Positions 15,537 to 22,872 of a DNA stretch of 24,120 nucleotides are shown here, one piece after another. A program made the translations under genes and the position numbers. How positions within the stretch are numbered: position 1 is the stretch's first letter; the number at the start of each line of letters is the position of its first letter. Location: positions 1 through 24,120 of the IMG/VR virus record IMGVR_UViG_3300034196_000270. One strand, 5' to 3'. The DNA is from a virus. The notes below the pieces were generated by a model, which saw nothing but the letters and a program-made list of their open reading frames with translations, was not told the DNA's origin and did no database searches.

Positions 15537-15815
15537 ATGACTAAAGCCCACCGAACGAAAGAACACTACGAAGCAAACAAAAAGCTTCATTCAGAAATTG
15601 GCCAACAAGCCTACTCGCTAGACGTATTTGGTGACGAACTGGCCGAACGCGAAAAATATAAAGGAGTGACAGGCATAGACGCTGTACACCTGTATATCTG
15701 CTTAAAATTTTGTTGGAAGCCAAGCGATGTTCGAGCAATGACCGAGCAAGATCTTCGATTCTTACTGACTCAAGAAATGCACAATTGGACTTTGCCAAAA
15801 GAAGCGCGCGTGTAG
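15537..15815 (+). CDS. Hypothetical protein on the opposite strand of the early operon
   Basis: A 92-residue soluble, charged protein beginning MTKAHRTKEHYEANKKLHSE, with AAAGGA 6 bases before the ATG. It is the only rightward frame inside the leftward early operon and lies just past a small promoter-terminator unit, so it may be expressed by read-through. No family recognised; the tail half (DAVHLYICLKFCWKPSDVRAM) looks like a genuine fold. The leftward frame 15541-15942 competes for the same DNA; I favour this one because of its composition and compact length, but not strongly. Confidence 0.5.
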   Translation: MTKAHRTKEHYEANKKLHSEIGQQAYSLDVFGDELAEREKYKGVTGIDAVHLYICLKFCWKPSDVRAMTEQDLRFLLTQEMHNWTLPKEARV

Positions 15816-15942
15816 ACTCGCAATCCGTCGTCTCGGCCTGTGACTTTAAACAGGCCGCTTTACAGCGCAGGATGGCAATATCACTACCAACCATCGGTTC
15901 TAAATCCGCCAAACACTTATCACTTAACTGATTTGTGAACAT
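15541..15942 (-). CDS. Competing leftward frame, possibly a truncated early gene
   Basis: From the ATG at 15942 the frame has 133 codons. AAGGAG lies just upstream, one of the best ribosome sites in the region. The first 43 residues (starting MFTNQLSDKCLADLEPMVGS) read like real protein and lie outside the opposing gene; beyond residue 43 the frame is antisense to the gene at 15537-15815 and becomes Leu/Arg-rich and unconvincing after about residue 78. It may be the 5' remnant of a leftward gene truncated by insertion of the opposing unit. Confidence 0.35.
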   Translation of the reverse strand: MFTNQLSDKCLADLEPMVGSDIAILRCKAACLKSQAETTDCESTRALLLAKSNCAFLESVRIEDLARSLLEHRLASNKILSRYTGVQRLCLSLLYIFRVRPVRHQIRLASRLVGQFLNEAFCLLRSVLSFGGL

Positions 15943-15985
15943 GTCATTCACTCCTTCTTTCATTTCAACAAGTCATTCAAACAAG

Positions 15986-16312
15986 TCATTTCAACAACTG
16001 CCACTTATGCCCATTGGCACACACGGCGCGTTTTGAGCCCGACTTAGTTTGCTTTAAAGCCAAACCGCACTGGCCACACGGCACATCAGCTACCCGCTTA
16101 AGCATCACTGCATTAATCTGTGCGCTGTGATTAGCGCGTTTAGGCCGATAACCTAACGCCCGCGCCACTTTCACATACTCTTTCGCAATCCATTTGCCAT
16201 CGGGTTCTAAGTGCAAACCGTCGCCGATCATGTCGCCCAAGCGGATCAACTGTTGATGCAGCTCAGTTTTAGCACTGGCGATAACATTGATGTTAAGGTT
16301 CGATTGCGGCAT
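15986..16312 (-). CDS. Small zinc-ribbon-type protein, unknown function
   Basis: About 108 residues from the ATG at 16312; a GTG at 16321 overlapping the upstream stop is an alternative start. The C-terminus has CGQCGLAL and a later lone Cys followed by GHKW, resembling a small zinc ribbon with an incomplete ligand set. The N-terminal part is helical (TELHQQLIRLGDMIGDGLHL). It follows the 207-residue gene directly and belongs to the early leftward operon. Related small early phage proteins exist in my recollection, but none with a named role. Confidence 0.6.
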   Translation of the reverse strand: MPQSNLNINVIASAKTELHQQLIRLGDMIGDGLHLEPDGKWIAKEYVKVARALGYRPKRANHSAQINAVMLKRVADVPCGQCGLALKQTKSGSKRAVCANGHKWQLLK

Positions 16313-16317
16313 CGCGG

Positions 16318-16941
16318 TCACTTCTCGGCCGCGAATTGCGCCGCCTTACCGCCATGACTCGCTAAATACGGATAGGCCAGCTCTAACGCCGCCATGCTCG
16401 CTTGCGTGGTTGCCGCCGACTCTTTTAATTCACGGTGCGCCGCCAGTAACTGCTCGCGCTTGGGCTCACTGCCTAAATGGATCACCGCCACTTGCGCCTC
16501 GGCGTTCTCTTTGGTGAGCGACGCCGCCATATCGGCCACATGCAACACATGGCCGTCATTCATGCGGTCGGCAATGACCGTCACCCCAGTACAACCAAAT
16601 ACATCGTTGAGATACTGCACCCGCAAATGCTCAGGCAGTGCCGCCACCAGTGCTTGCTCAACATGAAACAAGCGATCCGCCTGCGGATGCTGGCCCTCGT
16701 ACTGGCCAAGCCAGCGGAACAGCTTTTGCGCATTGATCCGCGCATCGTTATGCACGTCTTGAGTGCTCGCAAAGCTAATGCCCTCCGCCGCTAACACCTC
16801 GCTTAGCCCAAGGCGCTCAACCGCCGCAACAAAATCTATCGCCAGCGCAAAGCGCGTCATCTTGGGTAACTCCAACACCCGATGAATTGTTTTCATCAAC
16901 AAATTCAAACGGCTGTCGTTTTTACGTGAATGGGTTTTCAT
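16318..16941 (-). CDS. Early regulatory-region protein in the cII position, unknown function
   Basis: A 207-residue, mainly helical protein starting MKTHSRKNDSRLNLLMKTIH. GAAGGAGGG upstream of the ATG at 16941 gives a strong ribosome site. It is second in the operon after the Cro-like gene, the slot of lambda cII or Rac ydaT, but I see no CII or YdaT signature. Features: a helical N-terminal domain (VLELPKMTRFALAIDFVAAVERLG), ADRLFHVEQALVAALPEHLRVQYL in the middle and an Ala-rich helical C-terminus. A role in the lysis-lysogeny choice is inferred from place only. Confidence 0.65.
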   Translation of the reverse strand: MKTHSRKNDSRLNLLMKTIHRVLELPKMTRFALAIDFVAAVERLGLSEVLAAEGISFASTQDVHNDARINAQKLFRWLGQYEGQHPQADRLFHVEQALVAALPEHLRVQYLNDVFGCTGVTVIADRMNDGHVLHVADMAASLTKENAEAQVAVIHLGSEPKREQLLAAHRELKESAATTQASMAALELAYPYLASHGGKAAQFAAEK

Positions 16942-16972
16942 GTGTACTGCCCTCCTTCAAACTAAAGTGAAC

Positions 16973-17176
16973 CTAAGCCACACTCGCCGGCTCAGGATTA
17001 TCTAAAACAACGACGGGATTAACTTTGAGTGCGCCATCAGTTAGGTGCTCAATTTGATAAGCACGGAGTTCGGGAACGTCTTCACCCCATTGGCTAATTG
17101 CAGAAGGTTTGATGTTCAAAGCCTGAGCGAGCTTGGTTTGAGAACCATAAAATTTGACGGCATCATCTTTTGTCAT
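16973..17176 (-). CDS. Cro-like repressor (YdaS type)
   Basis: A 67-residue HTH protein (lambda Cro is 66). MTKDDAVKFYGSQTKLAQAL is followed by NIKPSAISQWGEDVPELRAY, a typical Cro/YdaS helix-turn-helix with the recognition helix at PSAISQWG. It is divergent from the CI gene, shares the operator region, and heads the leftward early operon from the promoter at 17214-17242. It would shut off CI synthesis and favour lytic growth. GGAG precedes the ATG. Confidence 0.87.
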   Translation of the reverse strand: MTKDDAVKFYGSQTKLAQALNIKPSAISQWGEDVPELRAYQIEHLTDGALKVNPVVVLDNPEPASVA

Positions 17177-17201
17177 GGGTTGATCTCCACACTGAACAGA
17201 T

Positions 17202-17235
17202 AAGTTTTCTTACACAATAGAAAGAAAGGAAACTT
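17202..17235. promoter_or_regulatory. oR operators: two AAGTTnnCTT-type half-palindromes
   Basis: AAGTTTTCTT (17202-17211) and AAGGAAACTT (17226-17235), start-to-start 24 bases, in the Cro-CI intergenic space. The second lies in the spacer of the leftward promoter and the first just downstream of its -10, so a bound repressor would block it. The same palindrome recurs twice at 20984-21022. Confidence 0.65.
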
Positions 17236-17242
17236 ATGTCAA
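17214..17242 (-). promoter_or_regulatory. pR-like promoter for Cro and the early leftward operon
   Basis: Minus strand TTGACA (17242-17237, perfect), 17-base spacer, TATTGT (17219-17214). The -35 overlaps the first codons of CI. Operators lie in and next to the core promoter. Confidence 0.78.
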
Positions 17243-17958
17243 CAAAAGATAAGATCACTTACATGAAAACACTCGGTCAGCGCATACGCGAAAAGCGTAA
17301 AGAATTAGGTATCACCCAAAAAGCACTTGGTGCTTTAGTTGGGGTTTCTGCTGTTGCAGTAACTCAGTGGGAAAAAGATGAGACAGCCCCAAAGGGCGCA
17401 AATTTATTTGCTTTAGCGAAATCATTGAAATGTGATCTCAGCTGGCTTCTAAATGGACAAGTCGCTGCGAAACCTGAGTCGAATGCTGAATGGGCTGGCG
17501 GTTTTGATCTATGGGACAACGATAGTCCACTGGGTGATGATGAGGTTGAAATCCCCTTTTACGTGGATATCGAACTCTCAGCGGGCGAAGGCATTGCAGA
17601 AGGTGTTGAGTATAAAGGTCCTAAGCTACGCTTTGCCAAAAGCAGCCTTAAGCGCCAAGGCGTAAACACGGATCGTGCTGCCTGTGTCAAAGTGAATGGC
17701 AACAGCATGGAGCCCGTATTACCCCACGGTTCAACTGTGGGTGTCGATACCTCAGCCACCGAAATCGTTGACGGTAAAATGTATGCCATTAACCACGATG
17801 GCATGATGCGCGTCAAAATGCTCTATAAACTCCCCGGCGGCGGCTTGCGTCTGCGTAGCTACAACACCGATGAGTGGCCAGACGAGCACATCAATAACGA
17901 ACAACTGAAAAACATTAAAGTGATTGGCAAGGTATTTTGGTATTCAGTTCTAGTTTAG
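17236..17958 (+). CDS. CI-type repressor with LexA-like S24 self-cleavage domain
   Basis: A 240-residue protein (lambda CI is 237). Residues 13-72 are an XRE helix-turn-helix (GITQKALGALVGVSAVAVTQW). The C-terminal domain has the cleavage dipeptide Ala116-Gly117 in ELSAGEG, the catalytic Ser157 in NGNSMEP and Lys194 in MMRVKML, so RecA-stimulated self-cleavage and SOS induction are expected. AAGGA five bases upstream supports the ATG at 17236. It keeps the prophage silent by binding the palindromes at 17202-17235 and, by inference, 20984-21022. Confidence 0.93.
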   Translation: MSTKDKITYMKTLGQRIREKRKELGITQKALGALVGVSAVAVTQWEKDETAPKGANLFALAKSLKCDLSWLLNGQVAAKPESNAEWAGGFDLWDNDSPLGDDEVEIPFYVDIELSAGEGIAEGVEYKGPKLRFAKSSLKRQGVNTDRAACVKVNGNSMEPVLPHGSTVGVDTSATEIVDGKMYAINHDGMMRVKMLYKLPGGGLRLRSYNTDEWPDEHINNEQLKNIKVIGKVFWYSVLV

Positions 17959-17995
17959 AAAATGTACTAGATAAATAGCTCTTATATTTCCTAAC

Positions 17996-18039
17996 AACCT
18001 CAATATTTAAAACATTAGCTCTAGCTATTGAGGTTCGTT
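17996..18039 (+). terminator. Stem-loop after CI, possible terminator
   Basis: AACCTCAATA (17996-18005) pairs perfectly with TATTGAGGTT (18026-18035) around a 20-base loop, then CGTTTT. The stem is AT-rich and the T tract short, so termination would be weak. It separates CI from the convergent PIN-domain gene. The rest of 17959-18137 is AT-rich with no gene. Confidence 0.4.
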
Positions 18040-18137
18040 TTAGGAGTTAAATAACTCTATAAAAAAGTAATACACTAGTAAAAATAATAAAATTTAGCTG
18101 GAAGAAGTAAGGCACAATAAACTGATTTTATTTATCG

Positions 18138-19532
18138 TTAGGCGAACTCACCATCATCATCTTCATCATTTTCATCATTTTCATCATTTTCATTGTTTAA
18201 ATTGTTTTCATCAATATCACCTACAACCTCATCTAACCGCTCTAAAAGCTTATCTAAATCGTTATTTTTATTTAAATCATTACGAATATTAAAGTATTCA
18301 TATAATGCCATTATTCTACTCCCATGCTCATCTAGTCGTAATTCTTTAGCTATATCATGATCATGCTGTTTCTGAATTTCAATCTTATTTAACATGTCTA
18401 TATATTCTGAAATGCTTGTAGGCTGACTGATACCTCGTTTAGACTTAGGAAAAAAACGATTATTATTACTTTTTTCAATGCTGTCCCAATAACTAGATAT
18501 AGCTCCCCCATATTTGGAGTTGGTATATAAATTTTCGAGATTCGAACCCGCTGAAGCAACAGTTCTAAATTTAAAATGCAACTTCCGGTCCACATTTGAT
18601 GTTTTTGCATCTATAATTGAATTTTTATCAACATCAACAGCCATATACGCTTTGCCATCTTCCATAAACATAGACGTGCTATACATATGAAATGCTGTAA
18701 TATTTGATTTTGAATATATTTCAGCTTGCAACTCTGCTAAAGGCCCGACAACTTTATTACCGTTTGAATTTATTTTATACCACCAATCATCTTTAGCATC
18801 ATCGGTCACAAAAATAACATTTTCAATATCATTTTCATTTGCCTTTTCAATCAACTGTTTCCAAATGATTAAATCTCCATACTGTCTTTCATAGTTCAAA
18901 CCATCATAATAGAAATGAGTTTCTTCTTCTTTTTTGGATTTATCAAAATCCTTAAATCCTGGTGGGATTTTCTTCACAAATCGATCTGCCCCTTCCTTAT
19001 AGAGATTATCAAGCCAAGTTTGATCTTCTGGTTTATGTCCGACTTTACCTTCAAATAAATTATTAATTCTATCTCTAATCGAATCATGAGAACGAACACA
19101 AGGTTGTTGATTATTCCAATGCAAAACTGACTTTTTATAACTGTTGATGCTTTTGTTAATTTCTTTCTCCAATTTTTCAGTATTTTCAAATAGCTTTGGG
19201 AAACGACGTTTTAATGCTAACTTTTCAAAGTCACCTTTAAATACATTTTGAATTTTACTCAAATTACTATCTACATCATTAAAAATACTTTTCTCATTCT
19301 TAACAACAGTCAACCTTCTTCTTTGATATTCAAGACCTACATGATAAGGTATCCACAAATTATTAGAGATTGAATCCATAATCCTAAAGAAATCATCTCT
19401 GGTTTGTATGGCATATCCATATAAGTTAAGCAGTACATTTGTATCGAAAACAAAAAGTGTTTTATTATTTTTCCATATATTCTCTAACTCAGGCTGAGTT
19501 ATATTATGAAATCCTTTAAATGTTTTTTTCAT
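18138..19532 (-). CDS. PIN-like (PIN_8/DUF4935-type) nuclease, defence or exclusion candidate
   Basis: A 464-residue protein from the ATG at 19532 (AAGGG upstream). The N-terminal part is a PIN-like RNase fold: LFVFDTNVLLNLYGY (Asp30), WIPYHVGLEYQRRR (Glu68), YGDLIIWKQLIEKA (Asp220) and VIFVTDDAKDDWW (Asp244/245), a full set of acidic metal ligands with the long helical insertion typical of PIN_8. The C-terminus is helical and ends in an Asp/Glu/Asn repeat. Base composition is clearly more AT-rich than the phage genes, a sign of separate origin. It lies between the two repressor operator pairs, where lambda keeps rex, so expression in the lysogen and a role against other phages are inferred. 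Target RNA unknown. Confidence 0.78.
   Translation of the reverse strand: MKKTFKGFHNITQPELENIWKNNKTLFVFDTNVLLNLYGYAIQTRDDFFRIMDSISNNLWIPYHVGLEYQRRRLTVVKNEKSIFNDVDSNLSKIQNVFKGDFEKLALKRRFPKLFENTEKLEKEINKSINSYKKSVLHWNNQQPCVRSHDSIRDRINNLFEGKVGHKPEDQTWLDNLYKEGADRFVKKIPPGFKDFDKSKKEEETHFYYDGLNYERQYGDLIIWKQLIEKANENDIENVIFVTDDAKDDWWYKINSNGNKVVGPLAELQAEIYSKSNITAFHMYSTSMFMEDGKAYMAVDVDKNSIIDAKTSNVDRKLHFKFRTVASAGSNLENLYTNSKYGGAISSYWDSIEKSNNNRFFPKSKRGISQPTSISEYIDMLNKIEIQKQHDHDIAKELRLDEHGSRIMALYEYFNIRNDLNKNNDLDKLLERLDEVVGDIDENNLNNENDENDENDEDDDGEFA
18140..18198. repeat. Short tandem repeat in the acidic tail
   Basis: About three to four copies of a 9-base unit (TCATCATTT on the plus strand, near 18155-18192) encode repeated Asn-Asp-Glu triplets at the C-terminus of the PIN gene. 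The unit length is a multiple of three, so slippage would change tail length without shifting the frame. Confidence 0.6.
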
Positions 19533-19538
19533 ATACAC

Positions 19539-19853
19539 CCTTAATTAAAACGCAAGTTTCGTTAGCGCATTACACCACATTTAATAAACTATTAATTTAT
19601 CAATAAAATCAATATACTCCGACAAAAAACATCTTGCCATAGCCTTCCACCCTTTAACTTTCACATTACAAAATACTCTACACGTTTTTATACGATAATA
19701 ATTACAACTGTAAGTTATATGATTAAGAATCACATCAAATTTTTACTGCAATCACCATGATAATAAAATCAACCATAACCCTGAACTTCAACCTATTACT
19801 TTATATCATCACTGACTCAAAAAACCATCCATTACTAAATTAATATGTACTAA
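19539..19853. other. AT-rich intergenic region, no gene
   Basis: About 315 bases of strongly AT-rich sequence between the PIN gene start and the end of the zinc-ribbon gene. No open frame of note, no clear hairpin with T tract and no strong promoter. A weak promoter for the PIN gene (for example TGTAAT near 19570 on the minus strand) must lie here. Confidence 0.5.
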
Positions 19854-20819
19854 CTATTTTAATAAAAACAAAAAAATAATAACACCTATAACCCACCATA
19901 TTGCTGATGAACTACTCATTTTAGGACTTTTTACTTTTACTCTTTTAGGCAATGTTTCATCATGTTCAATACTTACATTAATTACGTGGTCTCGTTCTGA
20001 ATTAGATTTTACATCTTCACTTTCCCAACTTGGTTTAAACTCCCCAATTACGTATCTATTTATTTTTTTTATAATCGGTTTTATTCCAACAGCAACTTCT
20101 TTATAGTCACCATTTATTTCTTCAAAGCTTGTCCGATACTGCCAATTACTGTCAACTTTCGGATTGATACTATCAGGTAGTTTATCAATTGTTTCAATCA
20201 CTTGCTCCTTGTTAAGCGCTGGGCATAATTCGTTATCCTTCAATATAAGTTCAAGCTCATGCCTTATTCGTTTTTTGTCGAAGTGCCAAACGCCTGCGCC
20301 ATCAAATTCACCAAAATCAAGCCAACCACCACCCTATTCATTGATAGGCATGTTTAGTCTCTTACAACCCCAAATATTCGCTTCATATTCTTTATCACCA
20401 AAACAGAACTGCACAGGCTTATATGCCTTTTGCCTGTTTCTATAACAACCAACACCATGATAAATTAAATCTTTCTTAGTGGCAGCATGCCCGTTAATGA
20501 GTAGTTGAGACGACTTCCAGCTACCGACCAATTCAAAAAGATTGATTATCAATTCAACTTCAGTAATAGGTAAAGTAATCTTATGTTGAGCTTGCTTTCC
20601 TTCGCCAGAGATTGAGTAAGTTGGAATATTTTTGCATATATCTATAGCTTTACCGAAGTGTATAGAGGAACTTTCACCAAACTTAATATCAACATTTGCT
20701 ATATGTGAATCAGTAATAGGAACAATAACTCGATCCGCATCAGTGACAGGATCACCACACTGTGGGCAGAATTTTGCCCCCTCATTTATACCTGCACTGC
20801 ATTTGTCACATATCAACAT
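19854..20819 (-). pseudogene. Zinc-ribbon, tail-anchored membrane protein split by an in-frame amber codon
   Basis: Two open frames are really one: from the ATG at 20819 (AAAGGA upstream) the frame runs to a TAG at 20336-20334, then continues in the same frame without another stop to 19854. The N-terminus is a zinc ribbon (MLICDKCSAGINEGAKFCPQCG, Cys pairs at residues 4/7 and 19/22). The middle looks globular. The part after TAG begins GGGWLDFGEFDGAGVWHFDK and ends in a hydrophobic anchor (AIWWVIGVIIFLFLL). Full length would be about 321 codons with the stop at codon 162. A nonsense mutation is most likely; read-through or a deliberately short product cannot be excluded. Function unknown; place suggests immunity or exclusion. 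Confidence 0.7.
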
Positions 20820-20983
20820 TGGATTTGTTCCTTTAATCATTCTTTTATTCAACTTTACAGCGATACATTAAGAAACGGCTTACATAAATGGATAGCCAAA
20901 AATCTGTAAATTCTAGTTAGTTCAACCGCTTACTTCACTTTAACACTCGTTCAAAAAAGCATCAAAACAAAAACACCAAAAAT

Positions 20984-21022
20984 AAGTTAACTTTTTAATT
21001 GACGAAAAAGATAAGTTAACTT
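20984..21022. promoter_or_regulatory. oL operators: two perfect AAGTTAACTT palindromes
   Basis: AAGTTAACTT at 20984-20993 and 21013-21022, start-to-start 29 bases. They match the operator type beside CI (17202-17235). This links the rightward operon to the same repressor and fixes the outer limit of the immunity region. Confidence 0.72.
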
Positions 21023-21027
21023 ACCTT
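20999..21027 (+). promoter_or_regulatory. pL-like promoter of the rightward early operon
   Basis: TTGACG (20999-21004), 17-base spacer containing an operator, then TACCTT (21022-21027), a weak -10. Operator overlap suggests repression by CI. Start site about 21034. The rest of 20820-20983 shows no gene. Confidence 0.5.
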
Positions 21028-21058
21028 CTAACCTGTGCCCACTACCGAGGACAGGGAA

Positions 21059-21412
21059 ATGATTCTAGCGAAAGTTCACACCACACCTAAGCAACGCGAT
21101 GAGTTTCGTCTACTGGTTGCAATACGTTTTGCCTGCTTGATGGCGCTGGCCAAGGGCCACACTGACCCGATGGATTGCCCACGGGTGCAATCCCGATGCG
21201 CCGAACTGGTAAAGCATTTTGCCTATCACCACCCAAGCCCTGCGTTTTACCGCCAGTTCATCCGTCACACGGGCGAACTCGGGCTCAACTTCTGCCTGCG
21301 CTTCACTGAGCCCCAGCAAGGTTTGTACGGCAAGGTGATGGTGTGGCGTAACGAACAGGCGGCCACTAACGTGCATCCGCTGCAACTCACCCAAGCGGAG
21401 CAACCAACATGA
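21059..21412 (+). CDS. First gene of the rightward early operon, unknown function
   Basis: A 117-residue basic protein from the ATG at 21059 (AGGACAGGGA upstream); the longer GTG frame at 21035 would begin at the transcription start. It starts MILAKVHTTPKQRDEFRLLV. No family recognised. It occupies the slot of lambda N, but lacks an obvious arginine-rich N-terminal RNA-binding motif. Ends in ATGA overlap with the next gene. Confidence 0.68.
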   Translation: MILAKVHTTPKQRDEFRLLVAIRFACLMALAKGHTDPMDCPRVQSRCAELVKHFAYHHPSPAFYRQFIRHTGELGLNFCLRFTEPQQGLYGKVMVWRNEQAATNVHPLQLTQAEQPT

Positions 21413-21669
21413 ACGGCATCAACACCGCGTTTTTACTTATGGCCCAGTTCAACAAAGTGATAGTGCCACTGGATCAAATCAGCAAAGAGTATTTTGGCCT
21501 CGAACCGCGTACCGCGGCCAACTATGCCAAAGCCGGCCGCTTGCCCTTAGCCGCCTTTCGCACCAGTAACAGCAACAAAGCGCCTTGGATGGTCAATGTC
21601 ACCGACCTTGCCGAATACCTCGACAAGCAACGCGACGCCGCCAAACAAGATCAAATCAACTTAGCGTAA
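21409..21669 (+). CDS. PrtN-like pyocin activator family protein
   Basis: An 86-residue protein. FLLMAQFNKVIVPLDQISKEYFGL, then AKAGRLPLAAFRTSNSNKAPW and VTDLAEYLDKQRDAAK match what I recall of the PrtN (Pyocin_act_N) family: a short HTH-like protein that activates pyocin and some prophage genes by binding upstream boxes. It overlaps the preceding gene by ATGA. In this phage it could activate late genes or be a target of SOS control through CI. Confidence 0.75.
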   Translation: MNGINTAFLLMAQFNKVIVPLDQISKEYFGLEPRTAANYAKAGRLPLAAFRTSNSNKAPWMVNVTDLAEYLDKQRDAAKQDQINLA

Positions 21670-21694
21670 TCAGCGGCTCAGTGGGGAGGTATCT

Positions 21695-22042
21695 ATGTTT
21701 TTTGTTTACGGCGTGTCCATGACCTTAGCGAAAAATCAAGCGGCCAAGAAATGCAGCACCTCAGTCGGCGCGCACCCTAACCGCCGTCAACTGAGCCCCG
21801 ACGAGTACCAAGCTAAGTTGGATGATATGGCGAAGCACTTGTTTGAAACCATGAAGCCACAACGCCTGTCGCATTCGTTATCGACGCCTGCGCTGTGCCA
21901 GCAATACATCGTGTTAGCCATGACCCAAGAAGCCCACCGCGACGTGCATATTCGCTATCACAAGCTGTCGGACAAGGTGAACCCCAAAACCAAGAAACCC
22001 ATCATCAATCTGGTGGTGTTTAACGGCGAAGCCGCAGCTTAG
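21695..22042 (+). CDS. Hypothetical early phage protein
   Basis: A 115-residue protein, with GGGGAGG upstream of the ATG at 21695; a second ATG at 21719 would drop eight residues. It has a basic middle (KPQRLSHSLSTPALCQQYIVL, then HIRYHKLSDKVNPKTKKP). No family recognised. It is part of a compact operon of short genes and is likely a host-interaction or DNA-related accessory protein. Confidence 0.65.
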   Translation: MFFVYGVSMTLAKNQAAKKCSTSVGAHPNRRQLSPDEYQAKLDDMAKHLFETMKPQRLSHSLSTPALCQQYIVLAMTQEAHRDVHIRYHKLSDKVNPKTKKPIINLVVFNGEAAA

Positions 22043-22072
22043 CCCTGCTGATTCAAAAGGAAGGAATAGCGT

Positions 22073-22366
22073 ATGAACCACTTACTCCCAGGCTTTGAAT
22101 CACAAGAGCGCGTTGCGTTATTGCTATCGCTCACCCGCATTAGTTCGCCCGAGGTGATTGCCGCGTTAACGCTGCATTACACCAGCGCCCTGCCCGCCGA
22201 ACGCGCGGCCGCTCGCCACGGTATTGAACTGTCGAACTTTATGCGCGGGCAAAAGAAGCTAGAGCAAATCGCCGCCACGGTCGAGGCCATTAAAGCCATC
22301 GACTGGGCCAAGCTGCAATCAAACCCTTTGCTAACAAGCCCTTTGCAACCGAATCTGGTGGCCTAA
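22073..22366 (+). CDS. PapB/TrfB-like helix-turn-helix regulator
   Basis: A 97-residue protein; AAGGAAGGAA precedes the ATG. Residues about 12-66 (LLSLTRISSPEVIAALTLHY, then SALPAERAAARHGIELSNFM) follow the pattern of PapB/FaeA-type regulators: paired helices, with the recognition helix after an Arg-Ala-Ala turn. Such proteins bind AT-rich DNA and control phase-variable genes; related TrfB/KorA proteins are plasmid repressors. Family assignment is moderate. Stop codon directly abuts the next ATG. Confidence 0.55.
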   Translation: MNHLLPGFESQERVALLLSLTRISSPEVIAALTLHYTSALPAERAAARHGIELSNFMRGQKKLEQIAATVEAIKAIDWAKLQSNPLLTSPLQPNLVA

Positions 22367-22645
22367 ATGACTCAGTCAGCGGCGTTTCGCCATCTGTTAA
22401 ATCATTACCGCAGCCATAAGTTGAGCCTGTTACTCAAGGCAACAACGGGCGACAGCATCAAAATCGCGCTGGCGCTAGGCGCGTTAGATTGCCTGTACTG
22501 GCAAGCATTGGGCAACGGCTTAACCAACTTAGCCAAGGGCATTAGCCGCACCATAGTGTATTCGTACCGATATCACCCAATGCGCCTGTCCTGCCACCCG
22601 CCAGTCAGCCAAACCAGCGACAACCAAAACAAGGAGGCGGCATGA
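22367..22645 (+). CDS. Hypothetical early phage protein
   Basis: A 92-residue basic protein beginning MTQSAAFRHLLNHYRSHKLS, with a hydrophobic-looking but not clearly membrane-spanning middle (IKIALALGALDCLYWQALG). It starts immediately after the upstream stop and ends in an ATGA overlap with the next gene, so it is translationally coupled on both sides. No family recognised. Confidence 0.62.
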   Translation: MTQSAAFRHLLNHYRSHKLSLLLKATTGDSIKIALALGALDCLYWQALGNGLTNLAKGISRTIVYSYRYHPMRLSCHPPVSQTSDNQNKEAA

Positions 22646-22872
22646 ATACGTTTAGCACCAAAGATGGCGTGGTCACGCTATCTAAGCCCTACTCCACCTT
22701 GATGTGCGATCAGCAACAAATCGAAGTGAAGTACACCCCCAACAATTACCACGGCTGGGGCATTTGTAAGTCTTTTAACGCCATCGAGTGCAGCGACTTC
22801 GGCCAAGCCGACGCCGAAGTATTCGCACTCAACGCAGAATCAAAACTCAGGATAAAAGGAGAAGCAGCATGA
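22642..22872 (+). CDS. Hypothetical early phage protein
   Basis: A 76-residue protein starting MNTFSTKDGVVTLSKPYSTL with AAGGAGG upstream of the ATG. It reads as a small beta-rich fold with NNYHGWGICKSFN in the middle and two cysteines. ATGA overlaps at both ends link it to its neighbours. No family recognised. Confidence 0.62.
   Translation: MNTFSTKDGVVTLSKPYSTLMCDQQQIEVKYTPNNYHGWGICKSFNAIECSDFGQADAEVFALNAESKLRIKGEAA

Noticed and set aside
17176-17236. pRM promoter for CI
   Set aside because: One must exist, but no -35/-10 pair with acceptable spacing stands out, so it is not listed.
18040-18075. Small hairpin GAGTTA/TAACTC as a second terminator
   Set aside because: Only 6 AT-rich pairs with a 2-base loop and no good T tract on either strand.
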